31,094 bases of DNA from an uncultured Collinsella sp. (GCA_937925715.1 CALAMG010000005.1:1-31094); one strand, 5' to 3'. Shown: positions 1 to 8,390, counted from the first letter of the stretch. The notes: generated by a model not told the origin, from the letters alone. Translations and numbers: made by a program.

Positions 1-2
1 GG

Positions 3-126
3 TGCCCTGCCGGGAGTAGCCCCGACGGTTGACAAAACTATAGGAACACCCAACGGCTATGTCACGGATGCGTCAGCGTTTGGTATGCCTGCAATGTGCA
101 GCGCATAAATTCGATGCCGCAGGGCG
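3..126 (+). promoter_or_regulatory. yybP-ykoY (Mn2+) riboswitch-like aptamer
   Basis: The hallmark loop-1 sequence GGGAGTAGC lies at 12-20, directly inside a closing helix in which 4-10 (GCCCTGC) pairs perfectly with 119-125 (GCAGGGC). A short second helix, 24-27 (GACG) with 71-74 (CGTC), follows. A long hairpin at 84-107 (TATGC/GCATA outside CTGCA/TGCAG) precedes the conserved-looking GATGCCGC on the 3' side. This order matches the yybP-ykoY family, which senses Mn2+ and usually raises expression of metal exporters or related membrane proteins. It sits about 225 nt upstream of a metal-transporter operon, which fits. The recognition is by eye; a covariance-model search was not run. The promoter must lie at or before the window edge. 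Confidence 0.66.
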
Positions 127-149
127 ATGCTGATGCTATAGTTACTGCG

Positions 150-345
150 GTTAATGAGGGTCAAGAGAAAGGTTACAGGTGAAATCCAAACCTCGACCAT
201 ACAGTCGATGACCCCATGCAGGTGCTTTTTGCGCATGCACGGGGTGTGAGCGTCGAGTGGCGTGCCGCCCGCGCATGCGTATACATATCCAGAAGCCCCC
301 GGACGCCGCACGCGCGGCCGCATCCGGAGGAATTATGATGGGGAG
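150..345 (+). promoter_or_regulatory. Structured leader between aptamer and metal-transport operon
   Basis: A three-way junction can form: 158-163 (GGGTCA) with 209-214 (TGACCC), enclosing hairpins 170-174/189-193 and 194-197/204-207. The same C-run can instead pair in 212-220/236-244 (CCCC...GGGG plus TGCA/TGCA), so the two folds exclude each other. A further hairpin, 299-303/323-327 with 305-309/314-318 inside, covers part of the GGAGG at 326-330. The loop at 225-230 contains a T-run, but no classical terminator is obvious. Control of translation initiation is therefore as likely as attenuation. All pairings are read from the sequence; the switching role is inference. Confidence 0.4.
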
Positions 346-350
346 CACCA

Positions 351-2195
351 TTGAATTATCTGAGTGAGATGCTCAAATTGCCGGTCTTGGACGTCGATGG
401 CGAAAAGCTCGGCGTGGTCAACGATTTTGGTATTGCTACCGGCGAAGTTTTTCCGCACGTGACGTCGCTCGCGTTCCGCGGACCCGGCAAGACGCCATTT
501 ATGATCAGCTGGCGCAAATGGGTCGACCGTATCGACGAGACGGGTGTACACCTTAAGACGTCGGCCACCGAAATCCGTTTTTCGTACCTGCAGCCGACCG
601 AACTCTTGCTTGCCCGCGACGTGCTCAACAAGCAGATTGTCGACACGCAGGGCATGAAGGTCGTGCGCGTCAACGACATCAAGTTTTCCATGTCGGGCGA
701 AAACCAGCTGCGCCTGCTGGGCGCCGAGGTCGGTGCTCGCGGTCTGCTACGCGCCATCAGCCCCGCGCTCGAGCATATCGTCGAAGGCTTTATGAAGCAC
801 CTAGGCAAGCCGCTCAGTGAGGACATCATCGCTTGGTCCTACATGGACCTGCTCGACCGCTCGACCAAGAACATTCAACTCTCGGTGTCGCACAAGACGC
901 TCGGCGAGCTGCACCCTGCCGACATCGCCGATATTATCGAGCAGCTCGACCCGCGCCTACGTGCGCAGGTGTTTGCGCAGCTCGATACTGCCCAGGCCGC
1001 CGAGGCCATCTCGGAGTTCGATGACGACGAGCTTATGACCGAGATGCTCGAGGGCCTGTCCGACACGGACGCATCGTCGATGCTGGCCATGATGGACCCG
1101 GACGATGCAGCTGACCTGATCGACGAGCTCGATTACGAGAAGGCCGAGAAGCTCCTGCGCCTGATGGGCGTCAAGGAGGAGAAGGCGATTCGTAACCTGC
1201 TGGGGTATGAGGACAACACCGCCGGCCGCATCATGACCTCGGAGTTTGTCTCCCTGCCCGCCACGGCAACGGTCGGTGACGCCATCGAGGCGATTCGCGA
1301 GCTCGACGAGGACTTCGAGAGCGTCTACTACGTCTATACCGAGGATCCGAGCGGCATGCTGACCGGCGTGCTTTCGCTGCGCACGCTGATCGTAGCCGAC
1401 CGCGACGCCACGCTGGGTCAGCTGGCCTATCGCGACCTGGTCTATGTGTCGCCCGACGAGGACCAGGAAGACGTGACGGACGAGATGACCAAGTACGACC
1501 TGGTTGCCATCCCTGTCTGCGACGAGAACCGCCATATCCTGGGTATCGTGACCTTCGACGACGCCATGGACGTTATCGCCGAGGAGCACCAGGAGGACCT
1601 GCAGATCGCCGGTGTCGGCTCGGGCGATAGCGCGTCGGACGACTCGACGAACGTGCTCAGCTGGTTTGTGCATCGCCAGTACTGGGTTGTCGTGTGGGGC
1701 ATTGCCTCGTGCATCATGGCAACGGTGCTGGGGACGGCGCTCGGCTCCGCGCATCTGGTGGTGTTCCCCATGTGCGCCATGCCACTCGTGCTGCTGGCGG
1801 CCTCGCGCATGGTGTCGTTCGTCAAGAACTACTTCCTGGAGTATGACGGTCACGACGACGAGCCCAAGCCGTATCTGGGGTTCTTCTTCCAGAGCACGGG
1901 CATGGGCCTGATTCTGTCACTCGTGACCTACCTGTGCGCCCAGCTGGTGCGCACCGCCGCGTTCCCCGATGCGCCCATGTTTGAGGAGCAACTCTTTACG
2001 GGGTGCTTTAATATCGCTGCCATCATTTGCCTGGTTGGCAACATGAGCGCCGTGATTTACCTGATGGTGCTGTTCTGGCGTGACGAGCATGACCTCAACA
2101 CGTCGGGCACCGCCATGAACGTTATTGCCGTCATGATCTCGTGCGTAGCGTACTGCACCGCTGCGGTGCTGCTCACCATGTCGGTCATGGGTTAG
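351..2195 (+). CDS. MgtE-like protein with PRC-barrel, MgtE-N and CBS domains
   Basis: A 614-residue protein related to the cytosolic part of MgtE Mg2+ channels. The N-terminal ~90 residues resemble a PRC-barrel (LPVLDVDGEKLGVVND). A helical MgtE-N-like repeat domain with many acidic residues follows at about 180-285, then a CBS pair from about 288 (TAGRIMTSEFVSLP) to 420. About five membrane segments fill 435-614. The membrane part lacks the conserved MgtE pore signature I would expect, although one helix carries a Gly-Asn (CLVGNMSA), so transport by this protein is not certain; it may instead regulate the Nramp-type partner encoded 8 bp downstream. Translation is taken from TTG 351 with GGGGAG at 340-345. 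An overlapping 10-codon ORF from ATG 335 has its own GGAGG. Confidence 0.85.
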   Translation: MNYLSEMLKLPVLDVDGEKLGVVNDFGIATGEVFPHVTSLAFRGPGKTPFMISWRKWVDRIDETGVHLKTSATEIRFSYLQPTELLLARDVLNKQIVDTQGMKVVRVNDIKFSMSGENQLRLLGAEVGARGLLRAISPALEHIVEGFMKHLGKPLSEDIIAWSYMDLLDRSTKNIQLSVSHKTLGELHPADIADIIEQLDPRLRAQVFAQLDTAQAAEAISEFDDDELMTEMLEGLSDTDASSMLAMMDPDDAADLIDELDYEKAEKLLRLMGVKEEKAIRNLLGYEDNTAGRIMTSEFVSLPATATVGDAIEAIRELDEDFESVYYVYTEDPSGMLTGVLSLRTLIVADRDATLGQLAYRDLVYVSPDEDQEDVTDEMTKYDLVAIPVCDENRHILGIVTFDDAMDVIAEEHQEDLQIAGVGSGDSASDDSTNVLSWFVHRQYWVVVWGIASCIMATVLGTALGSAHLVVFPMCAMPLVLLAASRMVSFVKNYFLEYDGHDDEPKPYLGFFFQSTGMGLILSLVTYLCAQLVRTAAFPDAPMFEEQLFTGCFNIAAIICLVGNMSAVIYLMVLFWRDEHDLNTSGTAMNVIAVMISCVAYCTAAVLLTMSVMG

Positions 2196-2203
2196 GTGGT
2201 CGC

Positions 2204-3466
2204 GTGCAAAACACGAAGCAAAAGGCGAGCACCAAGCAAAAGCTGACCATCGCGGCCATCTTTGGCGCCATGGGCCCTGGCCTTCTGGCGGCGCTTTCGG
2301 GCAATGACGCCGGCGGCATCGCCACGTATTCCAGTGCCGGTGCCAGCTATGGCTACAAGATGCTGTGGATGCTTCCCGTCATGACCGTGCTGCTCATCGT
2401 GACGCAGGAGACTGCGGCGCGCTGCGGCTGCGTGACGGGCAAGGGCTTGGCGTCGCTCATCCGCGAGCGCTTTGGCGTGCGCAGGAGCGTGCTGGCCATG
2501 GCGGCGCTGCTGATCGCCAACACGGCCGTGACCATTTCGGAGTTTGCGGGTATCGCGAGCGGTCTTGCCCTCTTTGGCGTGCCGGCGAGCATCTCGGTGC
2601 CGCTCGTGGCGCTGCTGGTTTGGATGCTTACCATGTCGGGCAGCTTCCAGCGCATCGAGAAGATTCTGCTGCTGGTGAGCTGCGTGTTTGTGACCTACAT
2701 CGTCGCCGCGTTTATGGCCGGCCCCAACTGGGGCGAGGTGGCGGTCGACCTGGTTGTGCCCAACATTCAAAACGACCCCAGCTACGTGTCGCTTGTGGTC
2801 GCAACGATCGGTACCACCATCGCGCCGTGGATGATCTTCTTGGCACAGAACAACGTGGTCGATAAGAATGCGGGCGAGGACGATATCGTGCTGCAGCGCA
2901 TCGACACCGTGAGCGGCTCGATTGCCGCCGATGTCATCGCCGGCTTTATTATCATCACGACCGGTACGGTGTTGTTCCCGACAGGCATTCAGATTAGCGA
3001 CGCTGCCGATGCCGCCCGCGCATTGGAGCCTATCGCGGGCCAGTGGTCCACGGTGCTGTTTGCCTCGGGCCTGGTCGCGGCGAGCTTCTTGGCCGCCTGT
3101 GTGCTGCCAGGCGTTACGTCCAGCGCCATCTGCGAGGCATTTGGCTGGGAGCGCGGTGCCGATCGCAGCTGGGACGAGGCCCCGGTCTATCGCGGCATCA
3201 TTACGGCCATCATCGGCATCTCTGCCGTGCTGGTGCTCATGCCCGGCGTCGACCTGTTCCAGATTATGATGACCTCGCAGGTCATCAACGGCGTGCTGTT
3301 GCCCGTGGTTTTGGTGTTCCAGGTGGTTATTGCCGCCGATCGTCACATTATGGGCGCCAACCGCAACGGCCGCGTGTGGAATGTGCTCACTTGGGCGACT
3401 ATCGGTGTGATTACGGTGCTCACGGTCGTCATGTTTGTTCTGCAGGCGATGGGCTACAGCGCTTAA
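2204..3466 (+). CDS. Nramp-related divalent metal (probably Mg2+/Mn2+) transporter
   Basis: A 420-residue integral membrane protein of the Nramp/SLC11 family with about 11 helices. The first unwound helix, which reads DPGN in Mn/Fe transporters, reads D-A-G-G here (GNDAGGIATYSSAGASYG). The helix-6 MPH motif is replaced by A-P-W (GTTIAPWMIFLAQ). Loss of the metal-coordinating Met is the signature of Nramp-related magnesium transporters, the best known being from Eggerthella lenta, so Mg2+ and/or Mn2+ is a better guess than iron. GTG 2204 was chosen because it lies 8 bp after the upstream stop with AGGTGG at 2194-2199; earlier in-frame starts would overlap the MgtE-like gene. Co-transcribed with that gene and probably under the riboswitch. 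Confidence 0.85.
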   Translation: MQNTKQKASTKQKLTIAAIFGAMGPGLLAALSGNDAGGIATYSSAGASYGYKMLWMLPVMTVLLIVTQETAARCGCVTGKGLASLIRERFGVRRSVLAMAALLIANTAVTISEFAGIASGLALFGVPASISVPLVALLVWMLTMSGSFQRIEKILLLVSCVFVTYIVAAFMAGPNWGEVAVDLVVPNIQNDPSYVSLVVATIGTTIAPWMIFLAQNNVVDKNAGEDDIVLQRIDTVSGSIAADVIAGFIIITTGTVLFPTGIQISDAADAARALEPIAGQWSTVLFASGLVAASFLAACVLPGVTSSAICEAFGWERGADRSWDEAPVYRGIITAIIGISAVLVLMPGVDLFQIMMTSQVINGVLLPVVLVFQVVIAADRHIMGANRNGRVWNVLTWATIGVITVLTVVMFVLQAMGYSA

Positions 3467-3484
3467 CGCCCACTTTTGCTTCCG

Positions 3485-3519
3485 AACAGGCCGCAGCGAT
3501 GGGCTGCGGCCTGTTTTTT
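3485..3519 (+). terminator. Rho-independent terminator of the metal-transport operon
   Basis: A perfect 13-bp stem, 3485-3497 with 3503-3515, with a 5-nt loop, followed by a run of T to 3519. It lies 18 bp after the Nramp-type gene. Confidence 0.93.
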
Positions 3520-3548
3520 GTCTGCTATAGGGTGTTAGTTATATAGCA

Positions 3549-3776
3549 ATGGACAAAAAATGCCAAATATGAGTACTGTTGCTAAGTGAATAGCATTTAC
3601 ATCCTAAAAGATAATGAACATAGCCTTTAGTATGTTCATTAAAATTGGCTCCAATACGCCTTAAACCAGTCAGGTTGGCTGCTTTAGGGGGTTGTAGGGG
3701 TCGCTCGGACGTCATTTTGGGTGGTTTTGCCTGCTACTAAAATGGTAACAGTACTCATATTTGCCCTTTTTTGCCC
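3549..3776. repeat. AT-rich inverted-repeat element (MITE-like or structured RNA)
   Basis: Two imperfect inverted arms bound an AT-rich stretch of about 228 bp. Left arm 3553-3580 and right arm 3747-3774 share AAATATGAGTACTGTT exactly, and about 25 of 28 positions overall. Inside is a hairpin of 10 perfect bp, AATGAACATA (3613-3622) with TATGTTCATT (3631-3640). No convincing ORF is present. The low GC contrasts with the surrounding genes. The architecture fits a small non-autonomous mobile element or a structured RNA; no target-site duplication is evident. The rest of the gap (3777-3949) holds a GGGACACTCC-type motif on the minus strand at 3905-3918, and nothing else that I can name. Confidence 0.6.
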
Positions 3777-3949
3777 ACAGACCTTTGAGGGTGCGGCGAA
3801 AAGGGCTTGTTTTGATTGTTTGGGGCAGGCACGAGGCGCGGAAACGATGTCTGGAGCGACGGAGCGGCCTGGAATTCATCCGTAGAGGTCTTCATTGGCT
3901 GCGCCAGGAGTGTCCCTAGGTACCGGTACATAAGGAACGTCCCTAACTG

Positions 3950-3987
3950 CCGGAGGGGGCGTCTGCCACGGCAGACGCCCCCTCCGG
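3950..3987 (-). terminator. Strong hairpin downstream of the acyltransferase gene
   Basis: A perfect 18-bp GC-rich stem, 3950-3967 with 3970-3987, with a 2-nt loop, 23 bp past the stop of the minus-strand acyltransferase. On the minus strand no T-run follows, so it may stop transcription poorly or act mainly as an mRNA 3'-end stabiliser. The position makes terminator the best call. Confidence 0.65.
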
Positions 3988-4010
3988 ATGTGGGAAGTTT
4001 GCGCTGCAGG

Positions 4011-6227
4011 TTACTTGTCGGTGCCCAACTTGTGCGGCTTGAGAGCGAGCGCATTGACGAGCGCGTCGGTGGCAGACTTGACGGCTGCCGGCTGCGGATC
4101 GTTGACGTGATCCTCGGGGTGTACGGGCAGGTCCTTCTTGACGGCATCGTGGATCAAGTTGAGGTACTCAGTCACGCCAGTGGTCGATAGGTGCGTGCCA
4201 TCGCCATCGAACAGGTCGTTGCGGTTGGCACTGTATCCGTACCAATCGATAACGCGCACGTTCTTGTAGCGCGTAGCGGCGTTGGCGATGGCCTGGTTGG
4301 TAGAGCCAACCCACGGCTGCGGGCTGCGCGTGTTCACAAACACCACAATACGCTTATCTCCTGCATCGGCCATGATGGCGTCGATCTGGTCGTCGGTTAC
4401 CAAGCCGTTGGTGCCCAGGGCAAAGACCACGATCTTGCCGGCAAGGTTCTGCTGGATATAGCCCTCAAATGTCGCGCGGCCCGCATCAAACTGGCGCCCC
4501 TTTTCGGCATCGATATGGCTGTGCGGGAACACACCGTCAAAGGAATCAACGGCGCGCAGAGACACGGAGTCACCGATCATCAACAGGTCGTAGGAGCCAT
4601 CGGGGAAGCCGTCGTTGTCCTTGTCGGTGTCGTCGGCCGCCTGCTGGTCGGTGGGCGCGGTGTTTTTGGCTTCCTTGTTCAGAACTTCTGCGCCCTCGCC
4701 GCTCAGTACAGACGTTTCGGGCACAAAGATCAGGCCGCCCAGTGCAACGACCAACACGACAGTGCAGGCTGCGCAGACAGGGACGTGCGCGCGCACCCAG
4801 CCGGCGGGCGTGGTGGTGCCATCGCGGAATTCGGCGACAGTGCGGCCGAAGGCGCCCTTCCTAAACGGTGTTTCGATAAAGCGATAGGAGCACTCGGCTA
4901 CGGCGACCACCACAAGTACCTGCAAGATGTACTGCCACCAGGGCGTATCGCTGATGTTGGCGACCGGGTTCATAAGCAGCAGCAGTGGATAGTGCCACAG
5001 ATAGATACTGTACGAGCGCTTGCCAACCCACACGAGCGGCTCGGCGGACAGCGCGCGGGCAACCATTCCCTGGGGCTGCACGCAGGCCGCGATGACCATG
5101 AGCGTGAGGATGGAGCATAACAGCGTGCCGCCGCGATACTGAAACGCGGTGTAGCCGTTGGTGAGCGCGACCATGGTGGCAAGGCCAGCCAGGCCCACGA
5201 CACCCAACACATCGATGGACGCGGGCGAGGACCAAAAGCGTACGAGGGCGCTCGGCTGTGCCGGGGCGGTCTCGGCTGATTCGTCGACCTTCTTGTCAGG
5301 CTTGCCCTCGGCGTTCTTGCCATGCTTGGCGGCGCCAGCCAGGCGATTGAGTCCCAAACGATGAGCGAGACGCACCGGCGCCAGGTCGCGATCGGGGATA
5401 AAGGCCATCCAGGCACCCAGCAGCAGCGAGAACACGCGGGTGTCGGTGCCGTAGTACACGCGGCTGGGGTCGGCGGCAGGGTTGTAAAGCACCATCATGG
5501 CGAGGGCAGATACCGCGGCAAGGCCCAGAACCACGCGGCGCGTGTTGGGCTTGCTCACATGCATGGATACCATGGCAAACAGCAGTGGCGGCCAAATCAG
5601 GTAGAACTGTTCCTCGATGGCAAGCGACCAAAAGTGCGTGAGCGGCGAGGGGTCGCCCAGAGCATTGAAGTACGAGACGTTTTGGGCAATCTGCCACCAG
5701 TTGTTGAAGAACAACAGCGACGGCAGGATGTCGGGGCGCATCTTGGTGAGCATCACGTGGTTAAAGATGGTGCACAGCGCGCAGGTCACGAACACTACCG
5801 TTACCACGGCGGGGACCAGGCGACGGATGCGGCGAATCCAGAAGCTCTTAAGGTCGATGCGGCCGGTCTTAGCGACTTCGTTGAGCAGCAGGCGCGTGAT
5901 CAGATAGCCCGAAAGCACAAAGAAGATCGTGACGCCGAGCAGGCCGCCCTGAGCCCACGTGAGGTTGAGGTGATAGAGCACCACTGCGACGACGGCAAGC
6001 GTGCGCAGGCCGTCAAGGGCAGGGATGTAGCGGGACTTGGGGCGAGCAGGCGTCTGCTCCGCGGCGGGAGTGTTGGCGCGGCCCGCGTTGTTGGCAGAAG
6101 CGCGATGGGGGCTCGCGGTGCGTCGCGGCTCGTTGGCACGGCGTTCGCTCTTCACGCGTTCGTGCGGCGCCGGCTCGTTGCCCGTGCGGCGTCGACCGCG
6201 CGAGCCCGATTGCGAGAATTGTTCCAT
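4011..6227 (-). CDS. OatA-like membrane O-acyltransferase with extracellular SGNH domain
   Basis: A 738-residue protein likely to transfer acetyl groups across the membrane to cell-wall or surface glycans. A basic, disordered N-terminus (1-65) precedes an acyltransferase-3 domain with about ten helices that starts at YIPALDGLRTLAVVAVVLYH, and FFVLSGYLITRLLLNE follows. A charged cytosolic insert (KHGKNAEGKPDKKVDE) lies near 300-330. After the last helix comes an SGNH-type domain with IGDSVSLRA (nucleophile Ser), ALGTNG (block III Asn) and DGTHLS (Asp-His). This two-part layout is that of OatA/OafA proteins. The substrate (peptidoglycan or another polymer) cannot be read from sequence. Monocistronic, divergent from the ribokinase gene; its ribosome-binding site is weak. 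Confidence 0.9.
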   Translation of the reverse strand: MEQFSQSGSRGRRRTGNEPAPHERVKSERRANEPRRTASPHRASANNAGRANTPAAEQTPARPKSRYIPALDGLRTLAVVAVVLYHLNLTWAQGGLLGVTIFFVLSGYLITRLLLNEVAKTGRIDLKSFWIRRIRRLVPAVVTVVFVTCALCTIFNHVMLTKMRPDILPSLLFFNNWWQIAQNVSYFNALGDPSPLTHFWSLAIEEQFYLIWPPLLFAMVSMHVSKPNTRRVVLGLAAVSALAMMVLYNPAADPSRVYYGTDTRVFSLLLGAWMAFIPDRDLAPVRLAHRLGLNRLAGAAKHGKNAEGKPDKKVDESAETAPAQPSALVRFWSSPASIDVLGVVGLAGLATMVALTNGYTAFQYRGGTLLCSILTLMVIAACVQPQGMVARALSAEPLVWVGKRSYSIYLWHYPLLLLMNPVANISDTPWWQYILQVLVVVAVAECSYRFIETPFRKGAFGRTVAEFRDGTTTPAGWVRAHVPVCAACTVVLVVALGGLIFVPETSVLSGEGAEVLNKEAKNTAPTDQQAADDTDKDNDGFPDGSYDLLMIGDSVSLRAVDSFDGVFPHSHIDAEKGRQFDAGRATFEGYIQQNLAGKIVVFALGTNGLVTDDQIDAIMADAGDKRIVVFVNTRSPQPWVGSTNQAIANAATRYKNVRVIDWYGYSANRNDLFDGDGTHLSTTGVTEYLNLIHDAVKKDLPVHPEDHVNDPQPAAVKSATDALVNALALKPHKLGTDK

Positions 6228-6320
6228 AAAACATCATCCAATGACGAGAATAATCAGCACGTATTCATTGTAGCTGCCTGCTCCTGTGAATGCTTGCTGC
6301 TGGCGCAACCTCAAGGGTGC

Positions 6321-6350
6321 GTTCACATCAAAGTGAACTAAAGTTATAGA
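6321..6350 (+). promoter_or_regulatory. Promoter with overlapping GTTCAC/GTGAAC operator for the ribokinase operon
   Basis: TTCACA (6322-6327) and TATAGA (6345-6350) are separated by 17 bp. A perfect inverted repeat GTTCAC-N6-GTGAAC (6321-6338) overlaps the -35 and spacer, as expected for a repressor site. No regulator gene is adjacent. Confidence 0.55.
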
Positions 6351-6413
6351 GGTGCGAAGGCGCGCAATCGACGGTCGACGGTGGGTGCAAAGCCCGCAGA
6401 TGAGGAGGTTTCC

Positions 6414-7376
6414 ATGGCAGATCGCGGCATCGTTGCGGTGTTCGGCAGCATGAACATGGACCTTTCGGTGGCGTGCGAGCGCATGCCGCGCGCGGGCGAG
6501 ACAGTCGGTGGTAGCGGTTTTATCACCAACGCCGGTGGCAAGGGCGCTAACCAGGCCGTCGCCGCCGCGCGCATGGGTGCGCGCACGTGCATGATCGGCG
6601 CTGTCGGTCGCGACGCGTTCGGCGCGTCGCTCGTGGTGGGGCTCCAAGACGCCGGTGTGGACTGTGACTTTGTAGTGCATCGCGATGACGTGGAGACGGG
6701 AACGGCAACCATCATTCGCTGCGAGGGCGACAACCGCATCATACTGTCACCGGGCGCCAACCATGCGCTTGCGGGCGCGGACGTTGCCTGCGCGTTGAGG
6801 CGTCTGGCGGCCCATGAGCTCGACGGCGACGCCAGCGAGATTGCCCCGGCTGCCGGAAGCGTCTTTATCGCCCAGGGTGAATGTGACCTTGCAGCGACGG
6901 CCGATGCGCTTGTTTGCGCTCACGAGCTGGGGTTCTATACGGTCTTTAATCCGGCGCCTGCCTGCGAGCTGCCTGCGGAGGTCTGGCCTGCGGTCGACCT
7001 GGTCTGTCCCAACGAGACCGAGTGCCAGGTTCTGACGGGAATCTTGCCCGCGGACGATGCAAGCTGCGTCGTGGCGCTCAACGCCCTGCTCGCTAGGGGT
7101 GCCGGAGCTGCGGTCATCACGTTGGGCGGTGCCGGCTCGGTTACGCTCGGCGATGACGGTGAGCTGCTGCGCATGCCGGCACTTTCGAGCACGGTAGTCG
7201 ATACCACGGCCGCCGGCGATACGTTTATCGGCGCGTTGGCGGCGGCTCGCCTAGAGGGCTTGCCGCTCTTTGAGTGCATGGCCGCGGGTGCTCGCGCCTC
7301 GGCAGTGACGGTGTCGCGCCTGGGCGCTCAGCAATCGATTCCCACGCGCGCCGAAGTTGAACATTGGTTTGGTTAA
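6414..7376 (+). CDS. rbsK: Ribokinase (PfkB family)
   Basis: A 320-residue sugar kinase predicted to make ribose 5-phosphate from ribose and ATP. The N-terminal GSMNMDL and GGKGANQ (41-47) form the sugar-binding signature, and DTTAAGDTF (about 263-271) is the second PfkB signature with the catalytic Asp; the usual DTxGAGD has Ala for Gly here. ATG 6414 has GAGGAGG at 6402-6408; an upstream in-frame GTG at 6381 lacks a good site and is rejected. The nucleoside hydrolase gene starts 30 bp later, so ribose freed from nucleosides is the likely substrate. 2-Deoxyribose or another pentose remains possible. Confidence 0.9.
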   Translation: MADRGIVAVFGSMNMDLSVACERMPRAGETVGGSGFITNAGGKGANQAVAAARMGARTCMIGAVGRDAFGASLVVGLQDAGVDCDFVVHRDDVETGTATIIRCEGDNRIILSPGANHALAGADVACALRRLAAHELDGDASEIAPAAGSVFIAQGECDLAATADALVCAHELGFYTVFNPAPACELPAEVWPAVDLVCPNETECQVLTGILPADDASCVVALNALLARGAGAAVITLGGAGSVTLGDDGELLRMPALSSTVVDTTAAGDTFIGALAAARLEGLPLFECMAAGARASAVTVSRLGAQQSIPTRAEVEHWFG

Positions 7377-7406
7377 ACGATAAAGACGGAGAAGCGGAGT
7401 AGAACA

Positions 7407-8381
7407 ATGGCAATCAAGAAGCTGATCCTTGATCTGGATATGGGTGTGGACGATGCGATGGCGCTGGCCTATGCCATCGCGAGTCCCGAGGTGGAGCTCG
7501 TGGGCATCACCACGTGCTTTGGCAACGTACGCGTCGAGCAGTCGGCGCACAACTGCTTGGCGGTGCTCGACCTGTTGGGTCGTCCCGAGGTGCCGGTGTA
7601 CCTGGGTGCCGACCGTCCTCTGCAGGCGACTGAGCCCTATGCGCCGCCGGCGTCCACCGCGCTCATTCACGGCAAGAACGGCATCGGCGGCGCGAGCGTG
7701 CCCGCGTCGCCCTACGAGCCGGTGGGGGCGACCTCGGCCGACGGCAACGCTGCGGTCGATTATCTGATCGATGCCGCGCGCACCTATGGTCCCGATCTGG
7801 TCTACGTAGTGACTGGCCCGCTCTCCAACCTGGCGCTCGCCCTGGAGCGCGATGCGGCGGCGATGATGTCCATCGGCCGCGTGGTCGTGATGGGCGGCGC
7901 CCTTACCGTGCCCGGCAACGTGAGCGCGGGCGCTGAGGCCAACATGGCGAGCGACCCCGAGGCAGCCGACGCGGTGCTGCGTTCAGGTCGCAAGCTCACC
8001 ATGGTGGGTCTGGACGTGACGCATCGCGTGGTGCTCACACGCCGCGACGTTGCCGGCTGGACGGGCTCGGGCACTATGGCTGGCTGCGCATTTGCGAGCA
8101 TGGTCGAGCACTACATTGGTTCGTACGAGATGAACGCGCCCTACCTGGGCGGCTGCGCGCTGCACGATCCGCTGGCGGTTGCCGTGGCGATCGACCCCAC
8201 GCTCGTAGGTGCGCTCGCCTGCAACTTGCGTGTTGACTTGCTGGGCGAGTATCGCGGCCGCACCATCTGCGATGAGCGCCGCCTGTCCAATCCGGACAAG
8301 AGCGCGCTTGTGGCACTGACCGTGGATGCTCCGCGCTTCCTTTCCGAGTTCAAGGCACGCATGGCCCGCGTCTTGGGCTAA
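7407..8381 (+). CDS. Inosine-uridine-type nucleoside hydrolase
   Basis: A 324-residue member of the inosine-uridine nucleoside N-ribohydrolase family, which splits ribonucleosides into base and ribose. The Ca2+-binding N-terminal motif appears as DLDMGVDDAMAL, where most members read DTDPGxDD, so the two mutated positions may shift specificity. VVMGGALTVPGNVS (about 155-170) and the C-terminal CALHDPLAVAVAIDP match the family active-site blocks. Length is normal. It follows rbsK by 30 bp on the same strand with a GGAG-containing leader, so the pair forms a nucleoside-to-ribose-5-phosphate salvage unit. Purine versus pyrimidine preference cannot be told. Confidence 0.9.
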   Translation: MAIKKLILDLDMGVDDAMALAYAIASPEVELVGITTCFGNVRVEQSAHNCLAVLDLLGRPEVPVYLGADRPLQATEPYAPPASTALIHGKNGIGGASVPASPYEPVGATSADGNAAVDYLIDAARTYGPDLVYVVTGPLSNLALALERDAAAMMSIGRVVVMGGALTVPGNVSAGAEANMASDPEAADAVLRSGRKLTMVGLDVTHRVVLTRRDVAGWTGSGTMAGCAFASMVEHYIGSYEMNAPYLGGCALHDPLAVAVAIDPTLVGALACNLRVDLLGEYRGRTICDERRLSNPDKSALVALTVDAPRFLSEFKARMARVLG

Positions 8382-8390
8382 GTTGTCTTT

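Noticed and set aside
29..57. TTGACA at 29-34 as a promoter -35
   Set aside because: No suitable -10 at 16-18 bp, and the sequence is better explained as part of an aptamer helix.
2141..2203. Upstream start for the Nramp-related gene
   Set aside because: It would overlap the MgtE-like gene and add residues not seen in the family; GTG 2204 fits better.
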